DNA of 44,524 nt from Bradyrhizobium sp. AS23.2 (GTDB lineage Bacteria > Pseudomonadota > Alphaproteobacteria > Rhizobiales > Xanthobacteraceae). The DNA lies in contig NZ_LGHM01000111.1 of the NCBI RefSeq assembly GCF_001908185.1, positions 1 to 44,524 of the forward strand. The letters are read 5' to 3'. A program made the position numbers and the translations under genes. This document shows, piece after piece, positions 9,044 through 17,017 of the stretch; position 1 is the first letter of the stretch; every line of letters starts with the position of its first letter. The notes beneath the pieces were generated by a model. It searched no databases, was not told where the DNA came from, and worked only from the letters and a program-made list of their open reading frames with translations.

Positions 9044-9176
9044 AGATCGCGCTCAACCAAATTATCCAAAGTGCGACGATTTAACGTCGCGCTCTGGATG
9101 GAATGAAATCTGCCAAGTGGTGTTGGCCCCAATGTGGGGTCAGCACGATCCTGTATCACGGAAAGGGATTTTGCGA

Positions 9177-9623
9177 ATGAAGCGAGTGTTGGTTGTCGGG
9201 GGCGCGCTCCTGCTCGGTATGGGTGCCGTCTGGGCGCAGCACGACTCCGTCAAGGAGGCCCAGACCCTCATGAAGGGCAACGGCAAGAACGCCGGCGCGA
9301 TGTCGGCAATGGTCAAGGGCGAGAAGCCCTACGACCAGGCCACGGTGGACACCGCCCTGGCGCAGTTCGAGGATACCGCCAAGAAGCTGCCGCACCTGTT
9401 TCCGGCGAGCGCGAAGGGCGTAAAGCTCGACGGCGATTACCACACCTCGCCGAAGATCTGGGAGGACAAGGCTGGCTTCGACGCGAAGATCGCAAGCTTC
9501 GCCGAGGTCGTCGCCGAGGCCAAGGGCAAGATCAAGGATCTCGACACGCTCAAGGCGACGCTTCCAGTGATCGGCAAGGCATGCGGCGGCTGCCACGAAA
9601 CCTTCCGCATCAAGAACAGCTGA
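9177..9623 (+). CDS. cytochrome c' (class II c-type cytochrome)
   Basis: This is a 148-residue periplasmic protein with an N-terminal signal peptide (MKRVLVVGGALLLGMGAVWA, cut near residue 20). The body is four-helix-like, and one heme-binding CGGCH lies at the extreme C-terminus (C136, C139, H140), exactly the layout of cytochrome c'. These high-spin hemes bind NO or CO and are linked to NO protection in denitrifiers and rhizobia; that role is inferred. The start is fixed by GGAAAGGG ahead of ATG 9177 and by the signal peptide. The frame is open further upstream, but that part overlaps the preceding gene and is not coding. A terminator follows directly. Confidence 0.9.
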   Translation: MKRVLVVGGALLLGMGAVWAQHDSVKEAQTLMKGNGKNAGAMSAMVKGEKPYDQATVDTALAQFEDTAKKLPHLFPASAKGVKLDGDYHTSPKIWEDKAGFDAKIASFAEVVAEAKGKIKDLDTLKATLPVIGKACGGCHETFRIKNS

Positions 9624-9638
9624 CGCGGGGCTGACGAG

Positions 9639-9673
9639 AAAGGGGCGGATGCGCACAGCGTCCGTCCCTTTTT
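9639..9673 (+). terminator. rho-independent terminator of the cytochrome c' gene
   Basis: A 14-pair stem (AAAGGGGCGGATGC with GCGTCCGTCCCTTT, two G-U pairs) with a 5-base loop runs into TTTTT at 9669-9673. It begins 16 bases after the stop codon. Confidence 0.85.
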
Positions 9674-9764
9674 GTTGCGTAGCGTGCAGACGCCTCTGCA
9701 ATGTGCTCTCGACAGATGCGGCGCAAGGACCTTTCGGAAGCGTCCTGGTGATCGCGCAACGAGC

Positions 9765-10067
9765 TTAGCCGGCTCCTGAAACTTTTCGAGCGGCTGGCTC
9801 GCTTGTCTCATTTCCGAGTAACCACCCCAGAGCTTTTGCGGGGTTCGACCAGCGCACCTCGTCGATCTGTTCGGCGAGCGTCAGCGCATGCGCAGTCAGC
9901 ACCTCGATGTCCTGAGGATTTGCGTCGGCCTTTTCCAGTACGTCTATGCAGCGGTTGAATGCTGCCAGATCCAGCTGGAGCTGCCCGATACTCGAGTAGT
10001 GATGTTTGGCCCCCACGGCCTTCCATGTTCTTCGTGCGCGCACTTTTTTCTCCCCATACGCGGTCAC
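9765..10067 (-). CDS. small hypothetical protein
   Basis: This ORF of about 100 residues is not recognised as any family. From GTG 10067 it reads VTAYGEKKVRARRTWKAVGA, then a helical-looking stretch with QLQLDLAAFNRCIDVLEKA and EVLTAHALTLAEQIDEVRW, which would fit a small helical hairpin protein. The codon pattern is acceptable but weaker than in the flanking genes. The upstream in-frame start at 10145 is possible. No good ribosome binding site is seen. It lies in a poorly coding pocket between the cytochrome c' and Cys/Met-enzyme genes. Confidence 0.42.
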   Translation of the reverse strand: MTAYGEKKVRARRTWKAVGAKHHYSSIGQLQLDLAAFNRCIDVLEKADANPQDIEVLTAHALTLAEQIDEVRWSNPAKALGWLLGNETSEPAARKVSGAG

Positions 10068-10202
10068 GCATTCGTGAGGGCGGTTTGTGGCGACAGCACG
10101 AACATAGGTGGACGGAATCAGGGATGTTTGCGGGCGGCGCGTCAAAGGTAGGGCCCCAGCGGGATTTACGCGAACGATTACGTGGAGGCACCTCGGCCCA
10201 TG

Positions 10203-10421
10203 TCATCGAGTTTCGCACCAACGGATGCCAAAGCGACCGCAAGGTTTTTTCAGGCTTCTCTTAAGTTGGCGTCCGATGTCATCGACGCCAACGACGTTTC
10301 GATCCTCGTCCCAGGCCATTTGGCCCGATACGGCGTCGCCAAAGGGCGTTGGGATGATTGCCACTTGCGCAAAGCCGTAGCGCCGCTCCACGTCGGTGAC
10401 GGTTTCCGGCAAGGCGGACAT
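10203..10421 (-). CDS. doubtful small ORF, 72 residues
   Basis: From ATG 10421 (MSALPETVTDVERRYGFAQV) the frame is open for 72 codons with moderately coding-like codon use and a purine-rich ACGGAG ahead of the start. No family is recognised. An overlapping plus-strand ORF at 10200-10496 competes for the same DNA, and at most one of them is real. It may be the decayed end of a larger gene. Confidence 0.28.
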   Translation of the reverse strand: MSALPETVTDVERRYGFAQVAIIPTPFGDAVSGQMAWDEDRNVVGVDDIGRQLKRSLKKPCGRFGIRWCETR

Positions 10422-10548
10422 CGCTCCGTCGAACAAAATCAAACGCAGAATTTGTCCGCCAGGCCTGACGGATCGCTGTCAGAGCGCCGCATATGAGCTA
10501 TCTTCAACTTTAGCCGCCGCGAAGTTTATGAGAGTCGAATGCCGGCGC

Positions 10549-10572
10549 ATTCGAATCCCGATTGCTCCACCA
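10549..10572 (+). other. tRNA 3'-end fragment, possible attachment-site remnant
   Basis: The 24 bases read ATTCGAATCCCG followed by ATTGCTCCACCA. This is the T-loop TTCGAAT, the 3' half of a T stem, an acceptor strand and a CCA end. The preceding bases do not complete the T stem and there is no anticodon arm, so this is not a functional tRNA. Such fragments are typical of att duplications left by integrases that target tRNA 3' ends. No integrase is visible nearby. Confidence 0.5.
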
Positions 10573-10626
10573 TCGCAGAGTTCCAACGCGCGGCGAGGAT
10601 CTGGATCAAGAAAAGCGAGACAGGCC

Positions 10627-11910
10627 ATGGCAAAACCGTTTCCGTCGAAGACCCACATCGGTAACCATATGCTGCATCCCGAAACGCTGATGCTGACCTA
10701 TGGCTACGATCCGCAGCTCTCGGAAGGGGCCATCAAGCCACCGGTGTTCCTGACCTCGACCTTCGTGTTCAGGACGGCCGAAGACGGACAGGATTTCTTC
10801 GATTTCGTCTCGGGCCGGCGCGAGCCGCCGGAGGGGATGGGCGCCGGCCTCGTCTATTCGCGGTTCAATCACCCCAACAGCGAGATTGTCGAGGATCGGC
10901 TCTCGATCTACGAGCGCGCTGAGAGCTGCGCGCTGTTCTCGTCCGGAATGTCGGCGATTGCGACGACGATTCTCGCCTGCATCCGGCCGGGCGACGTCAT
11001 CCTGCACTCCCAGCCGCTTTACGGCGGGACGGAAACCTTGCTTGCCAACACGCTTTCGCGTTTCTCGATCAGCGCGGTCGGCTTTGCCGACGGCCTCGAC
11101 GAAACAGCGGTGACGCATGCCGCAGAGGCGGCCGCGGGCAAGGGCCGGATTGCGATGATCCTGATCGAAACGCCGGCCAATCCGACCAACGGCCTGGTCG
11201 ATATCGCCATGATCCGCCGCGTCGCCGACGTGATCGGCCGGACCCAAGGGCACGCGCCGATCATCGCGTGCGACAATACCTTGCTCGGGCCGGTGTTTCA
11301 GCGACCGATCGAGCACGGCGCGGACCTTTCGTTGTACTCCCTGACCAAATATGTCGGCGGTCATTCCGATCTGATCGCGGGCGCCGCGCTCGGCTCAAAA
11401 GCGATCATGAAGGACATCAAGGCGCTGCGAGGCGCGATCGGCACCCAGCTGGATCCTCATTCCTGCTGGATGATCAGCCGGTCTCTCGAGACGTTGAGCA
11501 TCCGCATGGAGAGAGCCGACAGGAACGCGCACCTCGTGGCGGATTACCTACGCGACCATGCCAAGGTGGCGAAGGTCCACTATCTCGGTCATCACGAGGA
11601 GGCCTCGGCGGCCGGGCGTGTTTTCGCAAGGCAATGCCTCGGAGCCGGATCCACGTTCTCATTCGACATCGTCGGCGGCCAGCCGGCGGCTGTGAAATTC
11701 CTGAACGCGCTGCAGATCTTCAAGCTGGCGGTGAGCCTTGGCGGAACCGAATCGCTCGCTAGCCTGCCCGCAACCATGACTCATTCCGGTGTTCCCGCCG
11801 ACATCCGCCGCAAGATCGGCGTTCTCGATTCTACGATCCGGCTATCGATCGGTATCGAGAATCCGTCGGACCTGATCGCGGACCTCGCACAGGCGTTGAG
11901 TGGGGCTTGA
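10627..11910 (+). CDS. Cys/Met-metabolism PLP-dependent enzyme (cystathionine gamma-synthase / methionine gamma-lyase family)
   Basis: The 427-residue, fold-type I PLP enzyme shows the family order: substrate-loop region PPVFLTSTFVFRTAEDG, YSRFNHPNSEIVEDRLS, the SSGMSAIATTILA phosphate-binding turn, LIETPANPTNGLVDI, and the Schiff-base lysine K241 in SLTKYVGGHSDLIAGA. C-terminal SLGGTESLASLPATMTHSG is also typical. The family converts O-acyl-homoserine plus cysteine, or splits cystathionine or methionine, and the sequence alone does not settle which. The ATG at 10627 is chosen because the conserved domain starts soon after it. The open frame runs on upstream through the tRNA fragment and is not credible there. 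It is a single-gene unit. Confidence 0.88.
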   Translation: MAKPFPSKTHIGNHMLHPETLMLTYGYDPQLSEGAIKPPVFLTSTFVFRTAEDGQDFFDFVSGRREPPEGMGAGLVYSRFNHPNSEIVEDRLSIYERAESCALFSSGMSAIATTILACIRPGDVILHSQPLYGGTETLLANTLSRFSISAVGFADGLDETAVTHAAEAAAGKGRIAMILIETPANPTNGLVDIAMIRRVADVIGRTQGHAPIIACDNTLLGPVFQRPIEHGADLSLYSLTKYVGGHSDLIAGAALGSKAIMKDIKALRGAIGTQLDPHSCWMISRSLETLSIRMERADRNAHLVADYLRDHAKVAKVHYLGHHEEASAAGRVFARQCLGAGSTFSFDIVGGQPAAVKFLNALQIFKLAVSLGGTESLASLPATMTHSGVPADIRRKIGVLDSTIRLSIGIENPSDLIADLAQALSGA

Positions 11911-11984
11911 ACGCGGTGGGGCGTGAGCGCAGGGTGCGCGCACTGGCGAGCAGATCGGCGGTCTGCGCAACGGTTGATGTTGTA

Positions 11985-12020
11985 GTCGGGATGGAGCGAA
12001 GCGAAATCCGGGAAGCACGA
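11985..12020. repeat. fragment of a dispersed intergenic repeat
   Basis: The sequence around GGGATGGAGCGAAGCGAAATCCGGG contains an imperfect inverted repeat (GGGAT...ATCCGGG) of a type common between Bradyrhizobium genes. It lies in the 230-base convergent gap after the Cys/Met enzyme. Confidence 0.45.
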
Positions 12021-12087
12021 AGAAGACCGTCGAAACCATCTGCGGAGAGAAGGTCGCTCCTCGCCGAGCCTGTGATCTCTTGGCAGC

Positions 12088-12123
12088 AAAAAGGCCAGGC
12101 GCGCCCTCGCACCCGGCCTTTCC
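12088..12123 (-). terminator. rho-independent terminator of the CHRD gene
   Basis: On the minus strand AAAGGCCGGGTGCG and GCGCGCCTGGCCTTTTT form a GC-rich stem followed by T residues. It begins about 20 bases after the CHRD stop codon at 12145. Confidence 0.75.
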
Positions 12124-12144
12124 GCGACGAAGCAGCCTTGAGAC

Positions 12145-12561
12145 TTACTTCGTCACCTGACCGCGGATCTCGCCGCCCGGATTGGCCGCGGTGTGAATGT
12201 TGACGTAGAGCTTGCCAGCCAAGAGATCGGCGGCCTGCGCGTCGGTCAGCGTCGCCGAGCCTTCGACCGGGCTGGACGTTGCGTTCGGGATCGCAACCGC
12301 GACGCCGGCGTTCTTGCCGGCCTCGGCCGGTCCGTGGAAATGCGCGGCGGTGGCGGGGCCGGACAGGCCGGAATAAGTGACCTTCCAGGACAGCTTCTTG
12401 CTTGCGGCGTCATAGTCCAGGTCGGCCGTTCCGGTGCCGTTGGTGGTCGTTGCAGGCACCTCGGACTTGCCGCTGAGCGTTGCTTTCAGCTTCTCGGCGC
12501 TGGCGGAGCCTGCAAAAGCGACGGCGCCGAGCGCTACCATGGCGATGACGGTCTTGTTCAT
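12145..12561 (-). CDS. secreted CHRD-domain protein
   Basis: The 138-residue protein begins with a clear signal peptide (MNKTVIAMVALGAVAFAGSASA, cut before EKLKA). It consists otherwise of one CHRD domain, showing TLSGKSEVPA, TAHFHGPAE-like AAHFHGPAEAGKNAG, and the closing LYVNIHTAANPGGEIRGQV. CHRD domains are beta-rich modules named from chordin. In bacteria they are exported and of unknown function, possibly binding metal or polymer through the conserved His residues. The ATG at 12561 is supported by AGGGAGAA 7-8 bases upstream. The frame is open a little further up without need. A terminator follows. Confidence 0.9.
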   Translation of the reverse strand: MNKTVIAMVALGAVAFAGSASAEKLKATLSGKSEVPATTTNGTGTADLDYDAASKKLSWKVTYSGLSGPATAAHFHGPAEAGKNAGVAVAIPNATSSPVEGSATLTDAQAADLLAGKLYVNIHTAANPGGEIRGQVTK

Positions 12562-12714
12562 GACATTCTCCCTGTGGCCTCGTTGAACTGGCAAACTTCC
12601 AACAGTCAACGTTTCAGTTTATTCCCGTTTCCTGCGTGTGCGGGCTAAATTCTTCGTGGCTGGAGCAGCCAGGGCATCGGTCATAAGTTCGCCGCAACGA
12701 GTGGATGGACCTGA

Positions 12715-13641
12715 ATGTTGCAACGAACAATTTTCGTGGCGCTGCTCGCCGCGGTCACTGCGGCCGGCGTCTATTGGTGGCTCAGCGCGCCGGTGGTGGC
12801 GGCCGCCGGGACCGCGCCTGCCCATATGCCTGATCTCGCCAATGGTGAGGTGATCTTCAACGCCGGCGGCTGCGCGTCCTGCCATGCCGTTCCCAACCAG
12901 CCCGATCGTGTCAGGCTCGGTGGCGGCGTCGCGATCAAGTCGCCGTTCGGAACGTTCTACACGCCGAACATCTCCCCCGATCCGACCTACGGCATCGGTA
13001 AATGGACCGACGCCGATTTCGTCAACGCGGTGATGCACGGGGTCTCGCCGGACGGACGGCATTACTTTCCGGCCTTTCCCTATACGTCCTATCAGCACGC
13101 CAGGCGCGAGGACGTCCTCGACCTCTTTGCCTATCTGAAAACGCTACCGCCCGTTTCTGGCAAGGTGCGCGACCATGACGTGCGCTTTCCCTTCGACATC
13201 CGGCGCAACATCGGCATCTGGAAATTCCTGTTCATGGACGGCAAGCCCTTCGTCGCCGACGGCACGAAGTCGCCGCAATGGAATCGCGGCGCCTATCTCG
13301 TGAACAGCTTTGGCCATTGCGCGGAATGCCACAGCCCGCGCAACGCCCTCGGCGGCATCATCTCCGGAGAACGCTTTGCCGGCGGGCCCAATCCGGAAGG
13401 CGAGGGATGGGTGTCCAACATCACCCAGAAGCGCCTTGGCGAGTGGAGCGCGAAGGATATCGCCTATTTCCTCAAGACCGGCGAATTGCCCGACGGCGAC
13501 AGCGTTGGCGGCGGGATGACGCGCGTGATCAAGAACACCTCGCAATTGTCGGACGAGGATCTTGCGGCGATGGCGGATTATCTCAAATCGTTGCCGCCGG
13601 TGGATGGCCCGACGCCACCCAAGCGCAAGGAGGCCAGTTAG
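12715..13641 (+). CDS. diheme c-type cytochrome
   Basis: The 308-residue protein carries an N-terminal signal or anchor (about residues 5-31, VALLAAVTAAGVYWW) and two class I heme motifs, CASCH at 53-57 and CAECH at 202-206. Distal methionines are available (for example in GGGMTRVI). It resembles the cytochrome c subunits of membrane-bound alcohol and aldehyde dehydrogenases and related periplasmic electron carriers, with PNISPDPTYGIGKWTDADF repeated in looser form as SNITQKRLGEWSAKDI. It probably delivers electrons from a periplasmic dehydrogenase to the respiratory chain, but no dehydrogenase is adjacent. Its TAG stop overlaps the convergent RAM-gene stop by 4 bases (TTAG). Confidence 0.9.
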   Translation: MLQRTIFVALLAAVTAAGVYWWLSAPVVAAAGTAPAHMPDLANGEVIFNAGGCASCHAVPNQPDRVRLGGGVAIKSPFGTFYTPNISPDPTYGIGKWTDADFVNAVMHGVSPDGRHYFPAFPYTSYQHARREDVLDLFAYLKTLPPVSGKVRDHDVRFPFDIRRNIGIWKFLFMDGKPFVADGTKSPQWNRGAYLVNSFGHCAECHSPRNALGGIISGERFAGGPNPEGEGWVSNITQKRLGEWSAKDIAYFLKTGELPDGDSVGGGMTRVIKNTSQLSDEDLAAMADYLKSLPPVDGPTPPKRKEAS

Positions 13642-13883
13642 CTCGCGCCGAACGCCTTGAAGGTGATGATGGTGAGGGTGTCCTGGATGCCGGGCAGCAC
13701 CTGCACCTTCTCGTTGATGAAGTGGCCGATGTCGGTGTCCTTGTCGACATAGAACTTCACCAGGAGGTCGTAATGGCCGGCCGTGGAGTAGATCTCGGAG
13801 GCGATCTCGGCTTCGGCAAGCGCATTGGCGACCGTATAGGACTGGCCGAGCTTGCATTTGATCTGGACGAAAAAAGGAACCAT
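13638..13883 (-). CDS. stand-alone Lrp/AsnC ligand-binding (RAM) domain protein
   Basis: The 81 residues from ATG 13883 (MVPFFVQIKCKLGQSYTVAN) form a complete RAM/AsnC_trans_reg fold: IKCKLG, AEIASEIYSTAGHYDLLVKF, then VLPGIQDTLTIITF. There is no helix-turn-helix, so it cannot act as a normal Lrp regulator. Stand-alone RAM proteins are thought to oligomerise, sense amino acids, or modulate full-length Lrp proteins. The frame is open upstream only through the dispersed repeat at 13914-14015, which is not coding. The gene overlaps the convergent cytochrome gene by 4 bases at the stop codons. Confidence 0.88.
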   Translation of the reverse strand: MVPFFVQIKCKLGQSYTVANALAEAEIASEIYSTAGHYDLLVKFYVDKDTDIGHFINEKVQVLPGIQDTLTIITFKAFGAS

Positions 13884-13913
13884 TGCAGTCACTCCGAAAG
13901 CGTATCTGGCGGC

Positions 13914-14015
13914 TAGAGCCATTTCCGTTCCGGTGGAATCGAAACGGGGCTCTAGCTTCTTGTTTGACGCGTTTTCTTTACGCGAACCGGTTTCCACTTC
14001 GCTCGAAAACGCTCT
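13914..14015 (-). repeat. dispersed repeat family A, copy 2
   Basis: Inverted copy of the 3018-3120 element, with the same TAGAGCCATTTCCGTTCC start and CTCGAAAACGCTCT end. It lies 31 bases upstream of the RAM-domain gene, so it may hold or displace that gene's promoter. Confidence 0.85.
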
Positions 14016-14128
14016 AATAGGCCAAAACCGGCCGGATTTAGCAAGCGAACTTGCTGCCTTGGGGCTTGCGCGGTAGGAGGGGCCATGACTTCGAAAAAGC
14101 TGGCTTCGAAAACGCGGAAAATCGCCCC

Positions 14129-14929
14129 ATGACGACGCCCGTGGCGCTCACCATCGCCGGCTCCGATTCGAGCGGCGGCGCCGGCATCCAGGCGGACCTG
14201 AAGACCTTTGCCGCGCTCGGTGTCTTCGGCGCCTCCGCCATCACGGCGCTGACGGCGCAGAACACGCGCGGCGTCACCGGGATTCACGCGGTGCCGGCCG
14301 ATTTCGTCACCGCGCAGATCGATGCGGTGTTCTCCGATCTCGACGTCGGCGCGGTGAAGATCGGCATGGTGGCGCAGGCCGCCAGCATCGATGCGATCGC
14401 GGCCGCGCTGTCGCGCTGGGCGCCCCGGCATGTGGTGCTCGATCCCGTGATGGTCGCAACCTCCGGCGACCGCCTGCTGGCGTCCGAGGCGGTCGAGGCA
14501 CTTCGTAAAAACCTCATTCCGCTGGCGACTGTGATCACGCCGAACCTGCCGGAGGCCGCCGCGCTGCTGGATGAGCCGATCGCGACCAGCGAGGCCGAGA
14601 TTGAGAGCCAGGGACGCGGGCTGCTGGCGCTCGGCTGCCGTGCGGTCCTGATCAAGGGCGGGCACGGCGAGGGCGCCGAGAGCACCGACTATCTCGTCGA
14701 TTCCACCAGAACGATTGCGCTCGCCGCGCCCCGCATCGCCACCCGCAACACCCATGGCACCGGGTGCTCGCTGTCCTCGGCGGTCGCGGCGGGTCTGGCC
14801 AGGGGCGAAGATCTCGAGCGCGCCGTGCGTAACGCCAAGACCTGGATCAGCGCGGCGATCGGAGCCGCCGACCGCTTCACCGTCGGTCATGGCCACGGGC
14901 CGATCCATCATTTCCACAGCTTCTACTGA
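14129..14929 (+). CDS. thiD: hydroxymethylpyrimidine / phosphomethylpyrimidine kinase
   Basis: ThiD phosphorylates HMP and then HMP-phosphate in thiamine biosynthesis or salvage. The 266 residues match the ribokinase-like fold: TIAGSDSSGGAGIQADLKTF at the N-terminus, ALTAQNTRGV, VLDPVMVATSGDRLL, ITPNLPEAAALL, and the ATP/anion-hole motif NTHGTGCSLSSAVAAGLA near residue 210. The ATG at 14129 is used because the domain starts immediately after it. An open extension to 14051 has no family similarity. It is not clustered with other thi genes, and I see no THI-box riboswitch upstream. It stands as a single gene. Confidence 0.93.
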   Translation: MTTPVALTIAGSDSSGGAGIQADLKTFAALGVFGASAITALTAQNTRGVTGIHAVPADFVTAQIDAVFSDLDVGAVKIGMVAQAASIDAIAAALSRWAPRHVVLDPVMVATSGDRLLASEAVEALRKNLIPLATVITPNLPEAAALLDEPIATSEAEIESQGRGLLALGCRAVLIKGGHGEGAESTDYLVDSTRTIALAAPRIATRNTHGTGCSLSSAVAAGLARGEDLERAVRNAKTWISAAIGAADRFTVGHGHGPIHHFHSFY

Positions 14930-15156
14930 CGCTGGCTCGGATCGCCGGCACTAGGCCCGCGGCCCCGCGGGAATTAACCCTGTCAGCTATACAGTTCCAT
15001 GCCGTTGCGGAAGCCACCGCGGTGCCATGTCGCCTGATTGTCGCATGCGACTGATATTCGCGGGTTGGGCGAGGCGAGGTTTGATTCGTATCTGAGGGTG
15101 CCTCACAGGTTCAATCGGTCATCCCCCTGTCACGGGACATAGTTACAGGCTGGCGC

Positions 15157-15969
15157 ATGGGAAGTTACGATGTGAGTGATGAGAGCCCGGAGCGGCGCTT
15201 TCGCACGTTGTTCATCTCCGACGTTCATCTCGGAGCTCGCGGTTCGCAAGCCGACCTTCTGCTGGACTTCCTGCGCTACCATGATGCCGATACGATCTAC
15301 CTCGTCGGCGACATCGTCGACGGCTGGGCGCTGAAATCGAGCTGGCACTGGCCGCAATCGCATAACGACCTCGTCCAGAAGCTGCTGCGCAAGGCGCGCA
15401 AGGGCGCCAAGATCATCTACATCCCCGGCAATCACGACGAATTCCTGCGCAACTATTACGGCACGCATTTCGGCGGCATCGACGTCGTCGAGAACACCGT
15501 GCACACTGGCGCGGACAGTAAGCGTTATCTCGTCATTCACGGCGATATCTTCGACCTCGTGGTGCAGAACGCGCGCTGGCTCGCCCATCTCGGTGACAAG
15601 GCCTACGATTTCGCGATCCAGATGAATCGCTTCGTCAACTTCTTCCGACGCATGTTCGGCGTGCCCTATTGGTCGCTGTCGCAATGGGCCAAGCAGAAGG
15701 TCAAGAACGCCGTCAACTATATCGGCGCGTTCGAGCAGGCGCTCGCCGCAGAGGCGCGGCGCCATGAGGCTGACGGCGTGATCTGCGGCCACATCCACTC
15801 CGCCGTGATCCGCGACGAGGCCGGCATCCGCTACATGAACTGCGGCGACTGGGTCGAGAGCTGCACCGCGCTGGTCGAGCACGACGACGGCCATTTCGAG
15901 ATCATCACCTGGGCGGATCATTTGCAGAAGCCGGCGCAGGTCCCGCAAGTGGCAGCAAGGGCAGCCTGA
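15157..15969 (+). CDS. LpxH-like metallophosphoesterase (UDP-2,3-diacylglucosamine diphosphatase family)
   Basis: The 270-residue calcineurin-type phosphoesterase has all metal motifs: SDVHLG (D22, H24), GDIVDGW (D52), GNHDE (N92, H93), VIHGDIFD and GHIHSAV. The LpxH family removes UMP from UDP-2,3-diacylglucosamine in lipid A synthesis. Alphaproteobacteria are known to use LpxI for that step, however, and LpxI is usually beside lpxA. This enzyme may therefore act on another nucleotide-lipid or glycolipid (inference). The stop and the next start share a base (TGATG at 15967-15971), which points to translational coupling with the following glycosyltransferase and a joint task in envelope glycolipid metabolism. 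Confidence 0.85.
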   Translation: MGSYDVSDESPERRFRTLFISDVHLGARGSQADLLLDFLRYHDADTIYLVGDIVDGWALKSSWHWPQSHNDLVQKLLRKARKGAKIIYIPGNHDEFLRNYYGTHFGGIDVVENTVHTGADSKRYLVIHGDIFDLVVQNARWLAHLGDKAYDFAIQMNRFVNFFRRMFGVPYWSLSQWAKQKVKNAVNYIGAFEQALAAEARRHEADGVICGHIHSAVIRDEAGIRYMNCGDWVESCTALVEHDDGHFEIITWADHLQKPAQVPQVAARAA

Positions 15970-17012
15970 TGCGCATCCTGGTCGCGACCGACGCCTGGCA
16001 CCCGCAAGTCAACGGTGTGGTTCGGACGCTGACCAAGCTCGCTGACGCCGCCAAGGGGCTCGGCGTCGAGCTCACGTTCCTGACGCCGCAATCGTTCCGC
16101 ACTTTCGCGATGCCGAGCTATCGCGACGTGCGTCTTGCGATGCCGCGACCGGCCAGAATCGCGAAGCTGATCGAGGAAGCCCGCCCCGACAGCATCCACG
16201 TTGCGACCGAAGGGCCGATCGGCCTGATGGTCCGCCGCTATTGCCGCCAGCGCAAGCTGCCGTTCACGACCAGCTTCCACACCCGCTTTCCCGAATATGT
16301 CCGCGCCCGCGTGCCGGTTCCGGGCTCGCTGATCTGGCGGGCGCTACGCCGGTTCCATGCGCCCAGCCGCGCCGTGATGGCGGCGACCCCGGCGCTCGCC
16401 CGCGAGCTCGGCGAGCGCGGCTTCGACAATGTCATGCTGTGGCCGCGCGGCGTCGACACGGGCCTGTTCCATCCCCGCGCCATCGATCTCTGCCTGCCGG
16501 CGCCGGTGTTCCTCTCGGTTGGCCGCGTCGCGGTGGAGAAGAATCTCGAGGCCTTCCTCGATCTCGATCTGCCCGGCACCAAGGTCATCGTCGGCGACGG
16601 GCCGGCGCGCGCCTCGCTCGAAGAGGCCTATCCCGATGCGATCTTCCTCGGCGAGAAGCACGGCGACGCACTGGCGGAAATCTATGCCGCGGCCGATGTC
16701 TTCGTGTTTCCGAGCAAGACCGACACGTTCGGCCTGGTGCTGCTGGAAGCGCTCGCGAGCGGCCTTCCGGTCGCGGCCTTCCCGGTGAAGGGACCCCGCG
16801 ACGTGATCGGCGATGCGCCCGTCGGCGCCCTCGATCATGATCTGCGCAGCGCCTGTTTCGCGGCGCTCGACATCTCCGGGCAGGACTGCGTCGCGTTCGC
16901 CGCCAACTACACCTGGGAAGCCTCGGCGCGGGCTTTTGTGGACACCATCCGGGCGGTCGACGCGGTGCTGCCCGGCCGGAACGGAGCGGAGCCGGCGCGC
17001 TTCGTCGCCTGA
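15969..17012 (+). CDS. GT4-family glycosyltransferase
   Basis: The 347-residue GT-B enzyme has the N-terminal Rossmann half opening MRILVATDAWHPQVNGVVRT, which binds the acceptor. Its C-terminal half shows VFLSVGRVAVEKN, KVIVGDGPARASLE and the donor-site segment FPSKTDTFGLVLLEALASGLP. In that segment the usual first glutamate of the E-x7-E motif is Asp. It is close in style to alpha-mannosyltransferases and other GDP- or UDP-sugar:lipid glycosyltransferases such as PimB and MgtA types. It is translated from an ATG overlapping the phosphoesterase stop, so the two form one operon. The likely role is glycosylation of a membrane lipid; donor and acceptor are unknown. Confidence 0.87.
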   Translation: MRILVATDAWHPQVNGVVRTLTKLADAAKGLGVELTFLTPQSFRTFAMPSYRDVRLAMPRPARIAKLIEEARPDSIHVATEGPIGLMVRRYCRQRKLPFTTSFHTRFPEYVRARVPVPGSLIWRALRRFHAPSRAVMAATPALARELGERGFDNVMLWPRGVDTGLFHPRAIDLCLPAPVFLSVGRVAVEKNLEAFLDLDLPGTKVIVGDGPARASLEEAYPDAIFLGEKHGDALAEIYAAADVFVFPSKTDTFGLVLLEALASGLPVAAFPVKGPRDVIGDAPVGALDHDLRSACFAALDISGQDCVAFAANYTWEASARAFVDTIRAVDAVLPGRNGAEPARFVA

Positions 17013-17017
17013 CGGCG

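Larger units (their letters stand above)
10146..10626. other. poorly coding accessory pocket
   Basis: These 480 bases hold no gene I can firmly support. Overlapping short ORFs run on both strands, of which the minus-strand one ending at 10203 is the better candidate. A 24-base tRNA 3'-end fragment lies at 10549-10572. Third-position GC is lower than in the neighbours. This is consistent with decayed or acquired DNA. Confidence 0.5.

Noticed and set aside
10200..10496. Plus-strand ORF from ATG 10200
   Set aside because: It has a GGAGG 11 bases upstream, but the opposite frame has better codon use; neither is recognised, so only the minus-strand one is listed, at low confidence.
10500..10572. 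Complete tRNA gene
   Set aside because: Only the T-loop, acceptor 3' strand and CCA are present. No anticodon arm, D arm or matching 5' acceptor strand exists upstream.
14930..15156. Thiamine riboswitch or other leader RNA around thiD and the phosphoesterase
   Set aside because: No THI-box core such as CTGAGA or similar conserved pairs is seen; only a short CCCGCGG hairpin after thiD.
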